64,000 bases of DNA, from the NCBI GenBank assembly GCA_964034945.1, contig OZ035960.1, positions 50,843,706 to 50,907,705 of the forward strand, written 5' to 3'. Below, piece after piece: positions 33,781-45,410 of the stretch. Source of the stretch: Chrysopilus asiliformis (lineage: Eukaryota > Arthropoda > Insecta > Diptera > Rhagionidae). The position numbers were made by a program, and so were the translations under genes. The notes beneath the pieces are model-generated. The model had not been told where the DNA came from, made no database searches, and worked only from the letters and a program-made list of their open reading frames with translations. Each line of letters starts with the position of its first letter. Within the stretch, counting starts at the first letter, position 1.

Positions 33781-34130
33781 TACTAGAATTTGGACCCGGC
33801 TTCGCTCGGCTAAAAGCGTGAACAGAAAAAAAACTTAGGAAAACTAAATTCATTTGGTTAAAAATTAGGTAGCCTACATGCTGTTCGTTAGTTTTTTCTC
33901 TTCGGAAAATGATTAACAAACTAACAAAAAATTCCAGCACTTGCATTCGGTATTACTTTACCCCCTCCCCTTACTGCCCCCACCTCTCGGGCTACTTTTT
34001 AATGGGTCTATGTTGGGGCTGGACTCTCGACGAACATCTATGCCAAATTTCAAGTCAATCGGTTCAATCGTTTTTGCGTAAAAGAGGAACAGACAGACAC
34101 CAACTCATTTTTATATATTAGTATGATTAT
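33781..34130 (+). repeat. Short retro-like or transposon-tail repeat
   Basis: It begins near GGACCCGGCTTCGCTCGGC, passes CCCCTCCCCTTACTGCCCCC, then TGCCAAATTTCAAGTCAATC, GGAACAGACAGAC and ends CATTTTTATATATTAGTATG. This head and tail pattern is common in insect interspersed repeats. Too short and diverged to classify. Confidence 0.5.
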
Positions 34131-34276
34131 TTATATTATTTATGGTATATCAAAACGTCGCCATTTTGACCACTTCTGGTCAATGGAATTTCACTAAAAG
34201 TGAACAGGATTGACCCATTGAATGGCCAAACATACATATGTGCGAAATTTTAGTACTGGAGCTCAAGTAGTGTTTT

Positions 34277-34590
34277 TTCGTTACTGTAGGATATGTCATA
34301 CACCAAGAATCAAAGAAAACAGATTGCGACACCGGCAAATAACGCGTAATTTTACATCACGAAGAGCTGTTTGTAGTGAATAAATGAATAACAAGAAAAT
34401 AACAAATAATACCTTTGAATTGTAATTTAATTATTAATAATAATTAATTATTATTAATTGTAATTTAATTTAGTAATAATTTGATTTATTTAAAATTTGG
34501 ATTAACGCTCGTAATGACGTCGGGCTCAGAACGTTGAGCCTACTGTCGCAATCTTGTTTTCTTTGATTCATGGTCATACACTGTAACGAA
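34277..34590. repeat. 314-bp inverted-repeat element TTCGTTACTGTA
   Basis: TTCGTTACTGTAGGATATGT and downstream CAAAGAAAACAGATTGCGACA pair with TGTCGCAATCTTGTTTTCTTTG and TCATACACTGTAACGAA. Arms are about 50 bp with small gaps. The centre is an AT palindrome (TTAATTATTAATAATAATTAATTA region at about 34426-34455). A MITE is likely; TSD not clear. Confidence 0.75.
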
Positions 34591-35354
34591 GAGTTAAAGG
34601 TATTCATGAAATCTAGCAAATGCCTTTTAAACTGCGCTAGTTTGCCACCTCACAAATCATGCGCAACCCTCGAAAGTTAGCGCCATGATTTTGGTGTCCA
34701 AACAACAGTATTTTTTTAGTATTAAAATTTGATACTAAAAACTTAAAAGTCTGACTCAATACCAATTTTATCGCAATTTTTAAATCTTTTAAACTATTTT
34801 ATCATCACGACGGTAATGACTACCTTTGAATTTATCGAAAAGTTAATTAACTACCAAAATCGAGACACGATTGCTATCAGATGAATTTTTCCGCAAACTC
34901 AACTAAAGTACAGAAATAAAATGAAAAATTCGACTCACCAGCCCATAAAACCTACACATGGTATGGAGTGATACATTTAGTGTTACCATATTACCGAAAT
35001 GCGAATGAGTTATGGTCCACCGGGTATGAAGTCAGCGACCAATAAATTACCCCTAACAAAGTGGTTTTTAACGGAACCTTTTGTAAATATTTGACACACC
35101 GCGCACTATATTTGTATGTCGATGTCGAACTATTATTATTTATTGATATTGAAAATTTACGTTCAATGACACAAACGCGCGGCCGCATACGGCAGGCATC
35201 GAAAATAGTCGAAAATATCATTTAATTGAACCACTTTTAACCACCATTTACCCAACCTACAGAAATAGAGAGCTTTTATTATGGGAATATAGTCACACGT
35301 CTGGAATTTCAGGAGTTTTGGGCGATCCCATCAGGTACATTATGTATGCATTTG
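34591..35354. other. Unassigned DNA
   Basis: No gene is recognised; one 76-codon minus-strand frame (34991-35221) without motifs. Confidence 0.45.
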
Positions 35355-36446
35355 TACACTGAGCGAAAAAGTCATAGAAAACGCATATGAATTCGTATGT
35401 TTCAACTATAAAAGGGCGCCATTGCGCAAAATTGTAAGATTTACATTGAGCAATGTGAAACACGGCCGCATTGTAAATTCAACATTTTGCCATACGAATT
35501 GATACCTATGGTGTGCATTTTAAGCTGCAAATATGCGGCGTTTTCTTTCTCCCTCGAATGGTTACTTAGCTTGGTGAGTGAACAGAGATGAACAAATTAA
35601 AACGTAAACAGAAAGCGAACAAGAAAAATCTAATGGCGATAAATTAATCGAAACTTTTTGTGGAGTATTATTTTATAATGGACTTTTCCTCCGATTGCAT
35701 GTCGTGATTTTAGTTGCCACGAAAATTTTTCGACAATATTGGATCTGAAATTTAAACAGATTTTAATGGGCCATCAAATTATTTAGTTTTTAATGAAAAA
35801 TTTCTTTAATTTTATTTTACCGGTCAAATTTATTTTTTCTTTTGCAATGAAATTTTGATGCCAATAAAATTATGCTGTTTCAAAAATGTCTCCTATCCAT
35901 ATTTTATACAATTTCCTTCAGTCATTAGCCTGAAATAAGAAATTTAATTCTCGAAGCGAAATCGTTTGCATTAAATGTCAATGGGAAATATGGCGGCTGA
36001 AGGCATCAACTTTTTTTTTCTTTTTACATTTGAAAATGCAAAATTAACCTCACAAAAATACAAAAGTTTGAGTTGAAATGTAAAAAAATTACGTAAAATG
36101 CATGATTTTATAGTCGAAAAATGTAATTTCGGATTTTATTAACTCACATGTATTAAATGATATGGAAAATTGTAAAATTGACAAATCTTCAATGTAAAAT
36201 GATATATGATTTATATTATTTTGTATTTTACTCTGGGTTTTTCAATAGTACATATCAATTCATCAACAAACAATGTAAAATTTACCACGAAAACATAGTT
36301 TTCCCTGTTTTCATATTAATGTATATGTAAGATCAATAAGTTTATATTGAAAATTGCGTGCTTTTCCAATTTGGGGAAAGTTTTTACAATGCGAAGATTT
36401 ACAATGCATCATTGTAAAAATCGCAATGGGGTATTTCTCTCAGTGT
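35355..36446. mobile_element. 1.09-kb TIR element with CACTG ends, TA-flanked
   Basis: TA|CACTGAGCGAAA at 35355 and TTTCTCTCAGTG|TA ending 36446 give 12-bp inverted ends. Subterminal ATTGTAAA/TTTACAAT motifs recur near both ends (about 35432-35485 and 36385-36420). CACTG termini recall the CACTA superfamily, but a two-base TA duplication also fits Tc1/mariner-like insertion. No transposase is visible. A TATAAAAGGGCGCC box at about 35411 lies inside. Confidence 0.65.
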
Positions 36447-37624
36447 ATGCGTTACTAGTTGGCCGAAATTGCGTCGAATCGAGACGAATTTGCAATGAAA
36501 ATTATGTCGGCGAATGAAATATGCTTTTGATGGGCCAAAAGTGTGTCCATTAATATTTATTTGGTCCTTAGGCCCTTACCCGGAAAATCCACAGATATGT
36601 GTGATAGGCAATAATATGAGCACTTATCCTGCAACTTCATTCCCACCGCACTGCAAACTAGCCAATCGCCAAATCCTCCGGTCAGTTTCATGCACGTGCG
36701 AAATTTTATTAAAGGACATCAACGGCAAATATTTGTCTAGGCGAACATTTGCAGTTGCAATACGCCTGAATCCTCTGTCCAGTCGATAGTTTTACCCCTT
36801 AATTCAATCCAGAGGAAATATCCGAATAAAAATTCGATGCTTCCCCTTTAACGTCCCTCCGATGGTCAACCCACAGAATTTTCGGCCATTTATTTATTCA
36901 TTCGATCAGGAATGATCGGTTGCCGTTTCTGGTGCCAATATTGATAAATTGGACTGATGGGAAACTGGCTGTTCATCGTATTAATACGGTCGATGATTAA
37001 TGGCATGCAATATTATTAATTTGCTTTCAGTTGGTGAGAATTTATTAAAGTGTTTGCCATCAGCAACGCTTCGCTTCAACCCCGACTCCAATCTCATCCC
37101 CCGACCAGAATCAAAGTTTTATTTAATTCGGCACTCAACACAGTTGAATTCGCTCCGGTATGGTAGCTGTTGGGTATAGATTTTTCGAAATCCATCAATT
37201 CGTGGAAATTTGCTAAATTCGATGCTAAAATAAGCGCATCAGGGTAACAGTTTTTCCATATGCAAGTTTAATACGATTTTTAATAACCGGAAAAGGGATA
37301 GTAATTTGTCAGAAAATAAATTAAATTTTTCAATACTACTTTATAATTCTTCTAGGGTGTGAAATTCTTCCCCATTGAAATAACATTTCGGTTATTATTT
37401 CGATTAAAAATCACCTCTTTGTGTTATTCAGGTGTTGGGGGTTTTTAATGTAGTGTCTGGAAATCATTTAATAACACCATTTTAGTTAATCTCATTGAAA
37501 ATGACGACAGAAACATAAATTTTTAATACAAAATAATGTTAAAGGCTTTAGGTTATTCGTAAAGAATTTAATTAAATAAATGTTTTAAAATTAATGGATT
37601 TGCGATGGTACGCTGAGAACAAAA
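36447..37624. other. Unassigned, mostly single-copy DNA
   Basis: The 91-codon frame at 36514 has no recognised domain. The sequence 36480-37250 is less AT-biased and free of the dispersed repeats, so it may be older unique DNA. Confidence 0.45.
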
Positions 37625-38010
37625 ATGCCCAATTTTAAAAACTTTTATTTAGCTTGTCTTCGTATCAGTCTGTCTGTCTGGGTCACATCTTGCAATCCAA
37701 TTTTGACCCACTTCCACTTATCCAATTGACTTAAAATTTTGCACGCATACGTAAGTCTAATGACAATACAATATTTCTACTATATTGCAAGGATAAAAGA
37801 AAATCCTGTGGTTACGTGATTATCCTATTCCTAAAATTCTCCGGAAAAAATCTCATCTGGGGATTTTTGGTCTAAACCGGCTTCTGACGTATGAATGACG
37901 AAAGATCTTGTAAAGATAACGTGATTGTCCTTTTCCTAAAATTTTCTGAAAAAAAAAATCATCTGGGGGACTTTGGAGTCGGTGAATCCATAAGAATATC
38001 TCAATACCAA
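37625..38010 (-). repeat. Dispersed repeat family D, minus-strand copy
   Basis: It is the reverse of the copies at 18606 and 19230: AAAAACTTTTATTTAGCTTG, GTCTGTCTGTCTG, TTGCAATCCAATTTTGACCC, CCAATTGACTTAAAATTTTG, and two partly overlapping rounds of GATAACGTGATTRTCCT...ATCTGGGG. A further fragment (AGGGATAACGTGATTATTC) lies at about 38377-38410. Confidence 0.7.
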
Positions 38011-38427
38011 GGATATATATTCGAAGACTAAAAATTATAAACAAGCGTGGTGAACGGCAGGCGTCATTTTGGATTTTTAGCCAAATACAAAATAACTTCA
38101 AATTTTGCTTACATACGGAACTCCGGTTACAATACCCTACTTTTACTACATCATCCTTCTAAGACGCGCACCGCGTTGGCAAGCATGTAGAATGATGCTA
38201 AAGTGGCAATCTCAGATTTAAAGCCGCGTCCACACCAATATGGGACCTGGCAACGAAGTGTGTTTTGACTTACTTATTAACTGCTTGTTTATTTCTACTT
38301 AAATCTACTTTGACGCCCGCTGAAATACTAATACTAAATAAAATAAGTGCGCGCCTGCACTAAGGACGACAGGTCTTGTAGGGATAACGTGATTATTCTT
38401 TTCCTCAGAGTTACATTGTAATTATAC
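38011..38427. other. Repeat fragments
   Basis: It includes a family D fragment near 38377 and a phrase AAAGCCGCGTCCACACC at 38220 that looks like a transposon end without a visible partner. No gene. Confidence 0.4.
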
Positions 38428-39040
38428 CCGTATGGTGAAACCAAAGGGTATATTAGATTTCCCTTACTGTTTGTAACGCCAAGATCCCGTCATCACACAC
38501 AAAAATGAATTACACCAGTGTGTTTAGAATGATAAAAAAAAGTTGAATTTAGCATGTCCGTCGATCCGTCTGTCTGTCTGTCCGTCTGTCTGTCTGTCCG
38601 TCTGTCTGTCTGTCCGTCTGTCTGTCTGTCTGTCTGTCCGTCCGTCTGTCTGTCTGTCTGTCTGTGGCGCGGATTGCGGGCGCACGGATTGAGCTAGAGA
38701 CTTGAAATTTTACGCAGATTCGTTTTTCGTAAAATGCGAGGCTAAGTTAGTTCATGGGCAAAAATGGACCATTAGGGGGGGTACCCCCCATACGAACGTT
38801 TTTTACGAATTTCTCAAAAACGGTGTATCTTATCAAAAAAGTGCAGGAATAAAAGTTTTTTAGGATATGATTAAAACTCCCATACATCAAAATCCGATTG
38901 GAATAAATTTAAAAAAAATCTTATTGGAAAGTTTGACGTCAAAGTGGAATTTTGGTACAACTGTTCGAATTTTGATACGAATATCACCATACGGGGTTTC
39001 AATAATTGCTAGATTGGCAATTATAGCTTTTGTTATGTTT
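38428..39040 (+). repeat. (GTCY)n-bearing repeat family A copy 2
   Basis: The same order as 3768-4320: TACCCGTATGGTGAAACC, GTTTGTAACGCCAAGATCCC, a long clean GTCT/GTCC array at about 38567-38663, GCGCACGGATTGAGCT, GGGGGTACCCCCC. It retains a longer tail (ACGAATATCACCATACGGGG) than copy 1. The array here is the longest of its kind in the window. Confidence 0.85.
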
Positions 39041-39706
39041 TTAATTTTAAAATGTACTAAAAAGAGAAAAATATCAGAAAAAAAGCGAAAAAAAAGCATA
39101 AAATAAAATAAATATTTATCTCGCTATTATTTCTGAAACAAAGCGCCCAAAAAAAATTTCCCACATCAAAATGATTAATTTTTTTTTAATTTTTTCCCAC
39201 GTCAAAATCATTAATTTGCAAACCAAATTGAATTTTTATAGCGAAATTCATACTTTAAAAATCAAATTCAACTACTGAATTTCATATTGAAAACAGATAT
39301 GAAATTTTTCCTCTCAATTCAAGGACTTCATAAATAAAAAGCTGAATAATTGATATTAAACTTAAATATTAAGTTTGGTTTTAGCCTGTGCTTAACCCAA
39401 TGGCCCGAATTTTTGCTAACACAAAAAAGCATTTTCTATTTTTTTTTTTTGGAAGTTGCATGCCTTTGCCGTTTCCTTGTTTCCCATTCACCTAGCATAT
39501 GGTTTCCTAGCATAAGATTTTTTACCTTATTTCACTAAGGTATTTGTGTATGAACCTTTTTGTTCCTGCTGTAGGAGAAAATCCACTAGGAATTTTCGTG
39601 TAAAACCCTGCGGAAACTTTTCATAAGGCAATAGCTTTAAAATATTATGACGTCACTCAATATTAGATATGAGATTTGCAATAAAATATTTCATAAAGTA
39701 GTTAAA
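39041..39706. other. Decayed hairpin and spacer
   Basis: 39041-39190 resembles the 174-bp hairpin of 18937-19110 (TACTAAAAAGAG ... ATCTCGCTATTATTTCTGA). CCCACRTCAAAATSATTAATTT is duplicated at about 39161-39225. No gene follows. Confidence 0.45.
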
Positions 39707-40685
39707 TACAGTGGAATCCGCTTATAACGACACCGGTTATAACGACATACCGGCTTTAACGACGCATTTCTTAGGTCCCGGCCAGAGCCCATAAGACTCT
39801 TTGCGTTTTGGTATTGGTTATAACGACACCGGATATAACGACATATCGGCTTTAACGACCCCTTTTTCTACAAAAACAGAAAAAAAATATCGTTTATAAC
39901 GACCGAAACTTAAGATCTCATAGAAAAAAATCAAAACCTGGTAGATTAAATTTTTAACAAATGTTCTAAATTGGCCGCCATGTCCGATACCCTAGTTTTT
40001 GCCCAATTTGCAGCTCAGCGCGTTTCTAGCGCCACGACTCGCATGGATGGGCAAACTTGTTGCACTTCTAAACGTCATTTGCTTAAGTCATTAAATGAAA
40101 GTTGGAACTTTTCGGAATTCCCTAATCAGTTCTGTCAAAGTTTTGTGCTTCTACGTTGTGTTAATTCAGTTTATTTCGTAGTTTATACTGTGAATTCCAC
40201 AATAAATGCTAAAAGGCGACAATTTAGTATCGAGGAAAAAAATGAAGAAGATTCTACTGGTAAATAATGTTTTATGCATCACAATACATAATTTTAAAAT
40301 TGGGTGAAAATTTCAGAAACAGTTTGTGTCATACCTTCAGTCAATGAAGCACTTCGGAGTATTACGACATTGAGATCATTCCTATTATTCAATAACATTT
40401 TTGATGAGATTTCAAAAGAAGCTGTGCTAAGAATTGAAAAGAAAATGGAAAAGGAGTTCTTGCACCAAAAATCCAAACAAACAAAGATTACTCAATATCT
40501 GCAGAAAAATTAAATAAATTTAATTTTTTAATGTACGGACGATTTGCAATAAAAATTTTGTATTTTAGAACTTCAGACATGTATTTTAAAACCTTTAAAA
40601 CTATGAATCGGTTATAACGAACAACCGGATATAACGACCAGATTTGTTGATCCCTTGGAGGTCGTTATAACCGGATTCCACTGTA
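39707..40685 (+). mobile_element. pogo/Tigger-like element, internally deleted, TA-flanked
   Basis: TA|CAGTGGAATCCGCTTATAAC at the left and GTTATAACCGGATTCCACTG|TA at the right (39709-40683), with further GTTATAACGAC repeats in both subterminal regions. CAGT...ACTG ends rich in TTATAACGA are the signature of Tigger-type pogo elements, which insert at TA. At 975 bp it lacks most of a ~2 kb autonomous element. The inside carries a fused start and end of the transposase (40197-40513). Confidence 0.9.
40197..40513 (+). pseudogene. Tigger/pogo-type transposase remnant (N- and C-terminal ends)
   Basis: The frame reads NAKRRQFSIEEK at about 40207-40242, resembling the start of the CENP-B-like helix-turn-helix of Tigger transposases. 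After a short break it reads SETVCVIPSVNEALRSITTL, LRSFLLFNN and ends EFLHQKSKQTKITQYLQKN before a stop at 40511. The lysine-rich 'K-x-T-K-I-T-x-Y/F-L/F' tail is typical of the C-terminus of these proteins. The DNA-binding and DDE domains between are deleted. A GTAAAT ... TTTCAG segment (about 40260-40315) would splice the two frames in phase, so either a small intron or chance explains the break. Non-functional as a transposase. Confidence 0.75.
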
Positions 40686-42996
40686 TTTCATAACATGACT
40701 TATTTCTTTGCTATGCGAGGGTAACTCATCACAAAATTTTTCCTATTCACAGAGCTCCCAAAAAAATTTCAGTGGAAATGTCCAATTAGGATATTTACCG
40801 AATCCAAATATATTCAGATTTTTAACCATTTTAATAAACAGAGAATTTTACTATAAATCAAATTTAAAATTAACCCATTCGCATCCGAATATTTTTTTAT
40901 GTAGAGCAAAAATTTTTTTATTTAATTTATACTAGTAGCTGAAAGCTAGGAAATCAACATACAAAATTTTAGCTCACTACCCCTCCATAAATAGCCTGTA
41001 GATAGAGGGTGCATTGGCAACATACGAATATACATTTTTTTTAAAAATCCTTTCAAAATTATAGAATTTTTTTGTCAAATTTCTCTAAAATTACAATATT
41101 CCAGTACCATTTTAATTTTTAGATAATTCCTCTTAATTTCTTTTGGATTAAATTGGGTTTTGGAAGCGCCAGACTTATGCCACAGTGAAAAAAATGTATT
41201 TTTTTTTGTCTTACATAACGGTGTAACATGGAATGAAAATCGATGCCAGAAAAACGTCAGACTTTTCACTACTAATGATAAACTTATATCGAGGGAATGC
41301 CCGACAACCGGAAACCGGAAACGGGAAGTCCATCACATACGACGGAACAGCAACTCAGCATAGTATGTTGTCGACTTTCGTGAAATTCGTATGTTATTTG
41401 TGAGGTATGGTGGAATGGGCGCCCTCATGCGAGACCGACCATAAGTGCTAATGCATTTTCAATGCAAAAAAGCAAAAAAATCAACGGCGGCGCGGCGGAT
41501 AGAAATATAGGGAAAAACTGTAGAAATTTTCATTCTGAAGTGCATCATCATGCCCGTGACATCAGCATCCAATTGGGTAACTGAAGGGAGAAAATGTAAG
41601 TGGAGTGGAGCTAAATTCTGATGTAATTCTCTTGCCTTCACTGACGAAAAAATCAGCAAAGGTTGGCATTCTCTGTAACGGAAAGGTAATTCCCCCCGCA
41701 TCATTCCTTAAAAATACGTGTGATTTTTTTGTCTTCATTAGTAATACTTTACACTGAAGCAACGTAGACGAAATGGGAACCCGAAACCCGAGTAGAAGAA
41801 GTCATCCCTGAGGGTGTCCTTCGTTTGAAATAAAATATCCCCAAGGGACTCTTGGCACTTTTCGCTTCATCAAAGGACAGTGAACGTGTTCTTCCTTCAA
41901 ACAAACTGGAAAAGGACTTGAAGTGGAAAAACCCATGGAGCAGCGTTGAATCCTGATGGACTCATGGATGAAATAAAAAATGAACAGCGGAAATATAAAA
42001 TGCTGTTGTTGAGCACTTTAGAGTCCTGGCCAGCGCCCAGTTCATGTTAATTGGTCCTCAGCGAAGTGAGTGGAATGGCTGCGTAATTATTTGTGTTCAT
42101 CCTTTAACATGGAGCTTTATCCTAAACCTGATGCTCTGCCCTACAGGATGAAGTGTAATGGGACCAAGTTTCTGCTGGATTTCATCTCTGAGCCACGTGA
42201 TATGAAGATGTAAAGTCACCGCCCGCCAGACAGAAGGATCAGTAACTTTGAGTCCTCGTACATCTGTTCTCGAAATTTCACAAAATTTTGACATTGATAC
42301 TAACTAATTATATTCCCTGTTAGTCCATCAAATGGCCGAACTCAGCTCAGCTTGTTGCCAGAATTTTTTCAAGTATTTCCCGAGATTTCTGGCCTCGAAA
42401 TTTACACGCAAATTAGCCAAATGTGAGCCAGCATACTGCGAATTTATGGTCATGCAACGCAGGAGGTAAAAGGGAGAAATTGTTTCTGCTCAACGCAGCG
42501 ACTAATTGACTATTCTGGCTGAGGAGACGAATAGGGAAACTACGAAAGAAAATATTCATCCTAGCGGGAACTCTCGTCCTTTCTGTCGATAAGATTTATG
42601 ATTATTTATGGTCAAAGTCCAGTAATGCCCTTGGGATGCTGCATCAAAAGAGAAATTTTTCATCGTTCACTTTGTGGCAAATCACTGGAAGTTATTATCA
42701 TTTGCACGTATAAAAATTAGTTTTCAGATTTCGACAAATTTTTTAAATTAAGATTTTCTTCTTTTATGGGGCATTTCAGTACTCAGTACTCAATAATATT
42801 AATTATTTTAATTTTTCGACTTCTGGTATGTTAATACGTTATTTTGATAATTTTCGGGCTATAAGTCATATTGGAATATTTTTGTTTTTGTAGATACAAT
42901 TTCTGTTTAAGTACCAGATTTCTCGTGGCCACTATTGAAAAATACAATTAAATTACATTTAAATTGAAACAATGAGGAATTGGATTTTTATACTCT
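40686..42996. other. Unassigned, mostly single-copy DNA
   Basis: No gene supported. Frames of 64-81 codons lie on both strands around 41075-41762 and overlap. The stretch 41400-42700 is less AT-biased, without dispersed repeats, and could include unannotated conserved non-coding sequence. Confidence 0.45.
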
Positions 42997-43990
42997 AAAT
43001 TAGATTTAGTATACCGTTTGTAACGCATCGAACCAATCAACGGACAAAAAAATGAACTATACCAGGGTGTTAGGGATGACAAAAGATTTTGATTTCCGCA
43101 TGTCCGTCTGTCTGTCTGTCTGTCCCTCTGTCTGTCTGTCCGTGAACACCATAACTTTCGAAAGGATTGAGCTAGAGACTTGAAATTTTCTATAATTACG
43201 TTTCTGGTAATTAGCTAGGCTAAGTTCTTGAACGGGCAAAATTGGAGCATTCCTTCCCCCTCCCCCATACAAATTGAACTTTTTTTTCTATTTTCTCGAT
43301 AACGGCGAGTCATATTGAAAGATTTATGAATGTAAAATGTATTTAGCATAAAATGAGTTACATAACTCATCCATACATCAAAATCCAATCAGGCCACTGC
43401 TTCTCCCTCTCCCATACAAATGGAATATTTTTTTGTTGTGTTCTAGAAAACTGTGCACCGTATCGAAAAATTTATGAAGACGAAATGTGTTTAGAAAATG
43501 ATATTAAATAACCGTTCCATACATCAAAATGTAATCGGAACACACCTTTTTCCCTCTCCTAAGTGGAAGCCTAACTTACAAGTGTTGAGATAACATTTTA
43601 TTTATTTATTTTTAGTCTAATTTGTTCAAAAATACTTCATTTGGAATGTCTAGGACTTCAGTCAAATACTCTAAGAATCAACAAAAAGTTCAAGATGCCA
43701 CAGGTAGCATGTCTAAGGGTTAACCTTTAACTGTGGCCAGACTTAAAATTTTGTATAGTTGCGTTTCACGTAAATGGCTATGCTAAGTCTTTGACAGGGC
43801 AAAATTGGACTATTCCTTCTCCCCGCCCCCATACAAACAAAACAGTTTTTTGCAATTTTCTCGAAAAATTTATTAAGGTAAAATGTGTCTAGAATATGAT
43901 TTTACACAATTCTTCTATACATCAAAATTCAATCTGACCAGTACTTACTTTCTGCCCCATAGAAATGGGAAAATTTTTTGCGATTATCTC
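42997..43990 (+). repeat. (GTCY)n-bearing repeat family B, one and a half copies
   Basis: Core TTTGTAACGCATCGAACCAATC at 43017, ACCAGGGTGTTAGGGATGAC, GTCCGTCTGTCTGTCTG array at 43103-43142, GAACACCATAACTTTCG, then repeated CATCAAAATCCAATCRG units (about 43377, 43511). From about 43735 a second partial unit repeats TTTTGTATAGTTGCGTTTC and the TCCTTCTCCCC...CCCATACAAA phrase. An element with AAT target lies just beyond. Confidence 0.7.
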
Positions 43991-44249
43991 GAAAACGGTT
44001 CTGTTTTTCTAAAATAGGGTTCTATGAGACGATAACAGCTTTCGAATGCAAAACACCGTGTCAAAATCATGGAAGCTTTACTGCTAGAAGCCGATCTTAT
44101 AATTTTCGTGACATACAACATATAAACGAACACACAAACTCACGCACGCACACACATAAAAATATGTTGCGGATTCATCGTACTGAGTCGATAGGTTTAT
44201 GTCCCGGGGTGCGGGACTTCGTTATAATTTCGATTTTTGGAGTGATTTT

Positions 44250-44743
44250 AATCAGCCCTATTCCCGTAACCGGCCGGACGTGTACGCCGCGGGATTTGGC
44301 GTTTCCCGCAGAAAATTGGCATTCTGCTAAACGCAATTGTCCCGGCGTGTGCCGTGGTGCTGAAAACGTTTTACTTTCGGTATTACACTAAACGCACCCG
44401 CGAATGTTTTGACTTTTCCATACATTTTTTTCCCGCGAGTAAATCGTTGCGGGACCAATCAATTAATGATTGAATAAAAAAGTGAATTTTATTTATACAT
44501 TCAATGAATTTTAACTAAATATAAGTTTTGAAGGTCAGGAAAAACTAACTAGACGCAGTACAATCATTTAATTGAACAAATAAAACTTCATGCGTATCAA
44601 ATCAGCAAAACTGTCAAAATAGTCAGCGCGGGGCTGAATAAAACTGCGTTTCTACGTCTACTAGAATAAGAAAATTTCATTCGATCGAGATAAAACTTGC
44701 GTGGCGTATACACGTCCCGCCGGTTACGGGAATAGGGCTGAAT
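44250..44743. mobile_element. 488-bp TIR element CAGCCCTATTCCC, 3-bp TSD AAT
   Basis: CAGCCCTATTCCCGTAACC (44253) mirrors GGTTACGGGAATAGGGCTG (ending 44740), with arms of about 40 bp through GGACGTGTA. AAT flanks both sides. The interior near the left is GC-rich with GCGGG/CCCGC dyads. The 137-codon frame (43978-44391) spans the host repeat and this element and so is not a gene. A 3-bp duplication suggests PIF/Harbinger or CACTA-type mobilisation. Confidence 0.88.
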
Positions 44744-45021
44744 ATCTTTCTTATATGTAAGAAAGGTGAACTTAGGTACAACTCAGGTTCCACCAATTCT
44801 AACCAATTTTTTCTGTAAAATTTTCATTCTTATCTCTTTCCCTACTATCTTCTGGATCGTTAAAGTTATTTGTAAAGTGAAACACAATAACGGAAAATTT
44901 GTCCGGCTGATACAGGTTTTTGGCTTATCCAGAGTCCATCTTTAACAGGTTTTACTGCCTTCGTCTATGAAACACGTTATCTTTCGAGAAGCTTTGCTAT
45001 CAACTTAGAACCTTTCTTAGT

Positions 45022-45410
45022 GCCTGTTCACATTGGTTGAAATAGTCCGCCTAATTAAGACAGAAACTGGCAACATTAGGGCAAGGTGAGGAAGTGGGAC
45101 TGCTGATAGGAAAATCATACTCAAAACTAAAATCTCCGTTCTCAGAGTTCCGCCTGTCGTACTCTGATTGGTTGGCTGCCACACTGAATGTGTTCCATTG
45201 TCATTATTGTTTCGGTCGTCGTCGATGCAACACGTCGCAGAGCAAAAGGCAGCCACGTATTACATGCAATTCTTTAGAAATGTTTCGTTTCCCAAATGTT
45301 TCACGCCAGTCTGATTGCTCACAGCTACTGGTTCAAATAGTCTCAATCTGAACACGAGCAGTTTTTCATCCGTCCCATTTAGGCGGACTATTTCAACCAA
45401 TCTGAACATG
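45022..45410. mobile_element. ~384-bp TIR element TGTTCACATTGGTTG
   Basis: TGTTCACATTGGTTGAAATA at 45025 is mirrored by TATTTCAACCAATCTGAACA ending 45408, with arms continuing as GTCCGCCTAA/TTAGGCGGAC. The inside is not coding despite overlapping 79-85 codon frames on both strands. The TSD is not clear. Confidence 0.8.

Noticed and set aside
35405..35425. TATAAAAGGGCGCC as a host gene promoter
   Set aside because: It lies inside a TIR element and has no downstream exon that I can support. It may be the element's own promoter or chance.
38567..38663. CRISPR array or other spaced repeat system
   Set aside because: The tandem units are contiguous 4-bp microsatellite repeats with no spacers, in a eukaryotic context.
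43978..44391. 137-codon plus-strand frame as a gene
   Set aside because: It crosses the boundary of a TIR element with a clear AAT target duplication, so it joins unrelated sequences.
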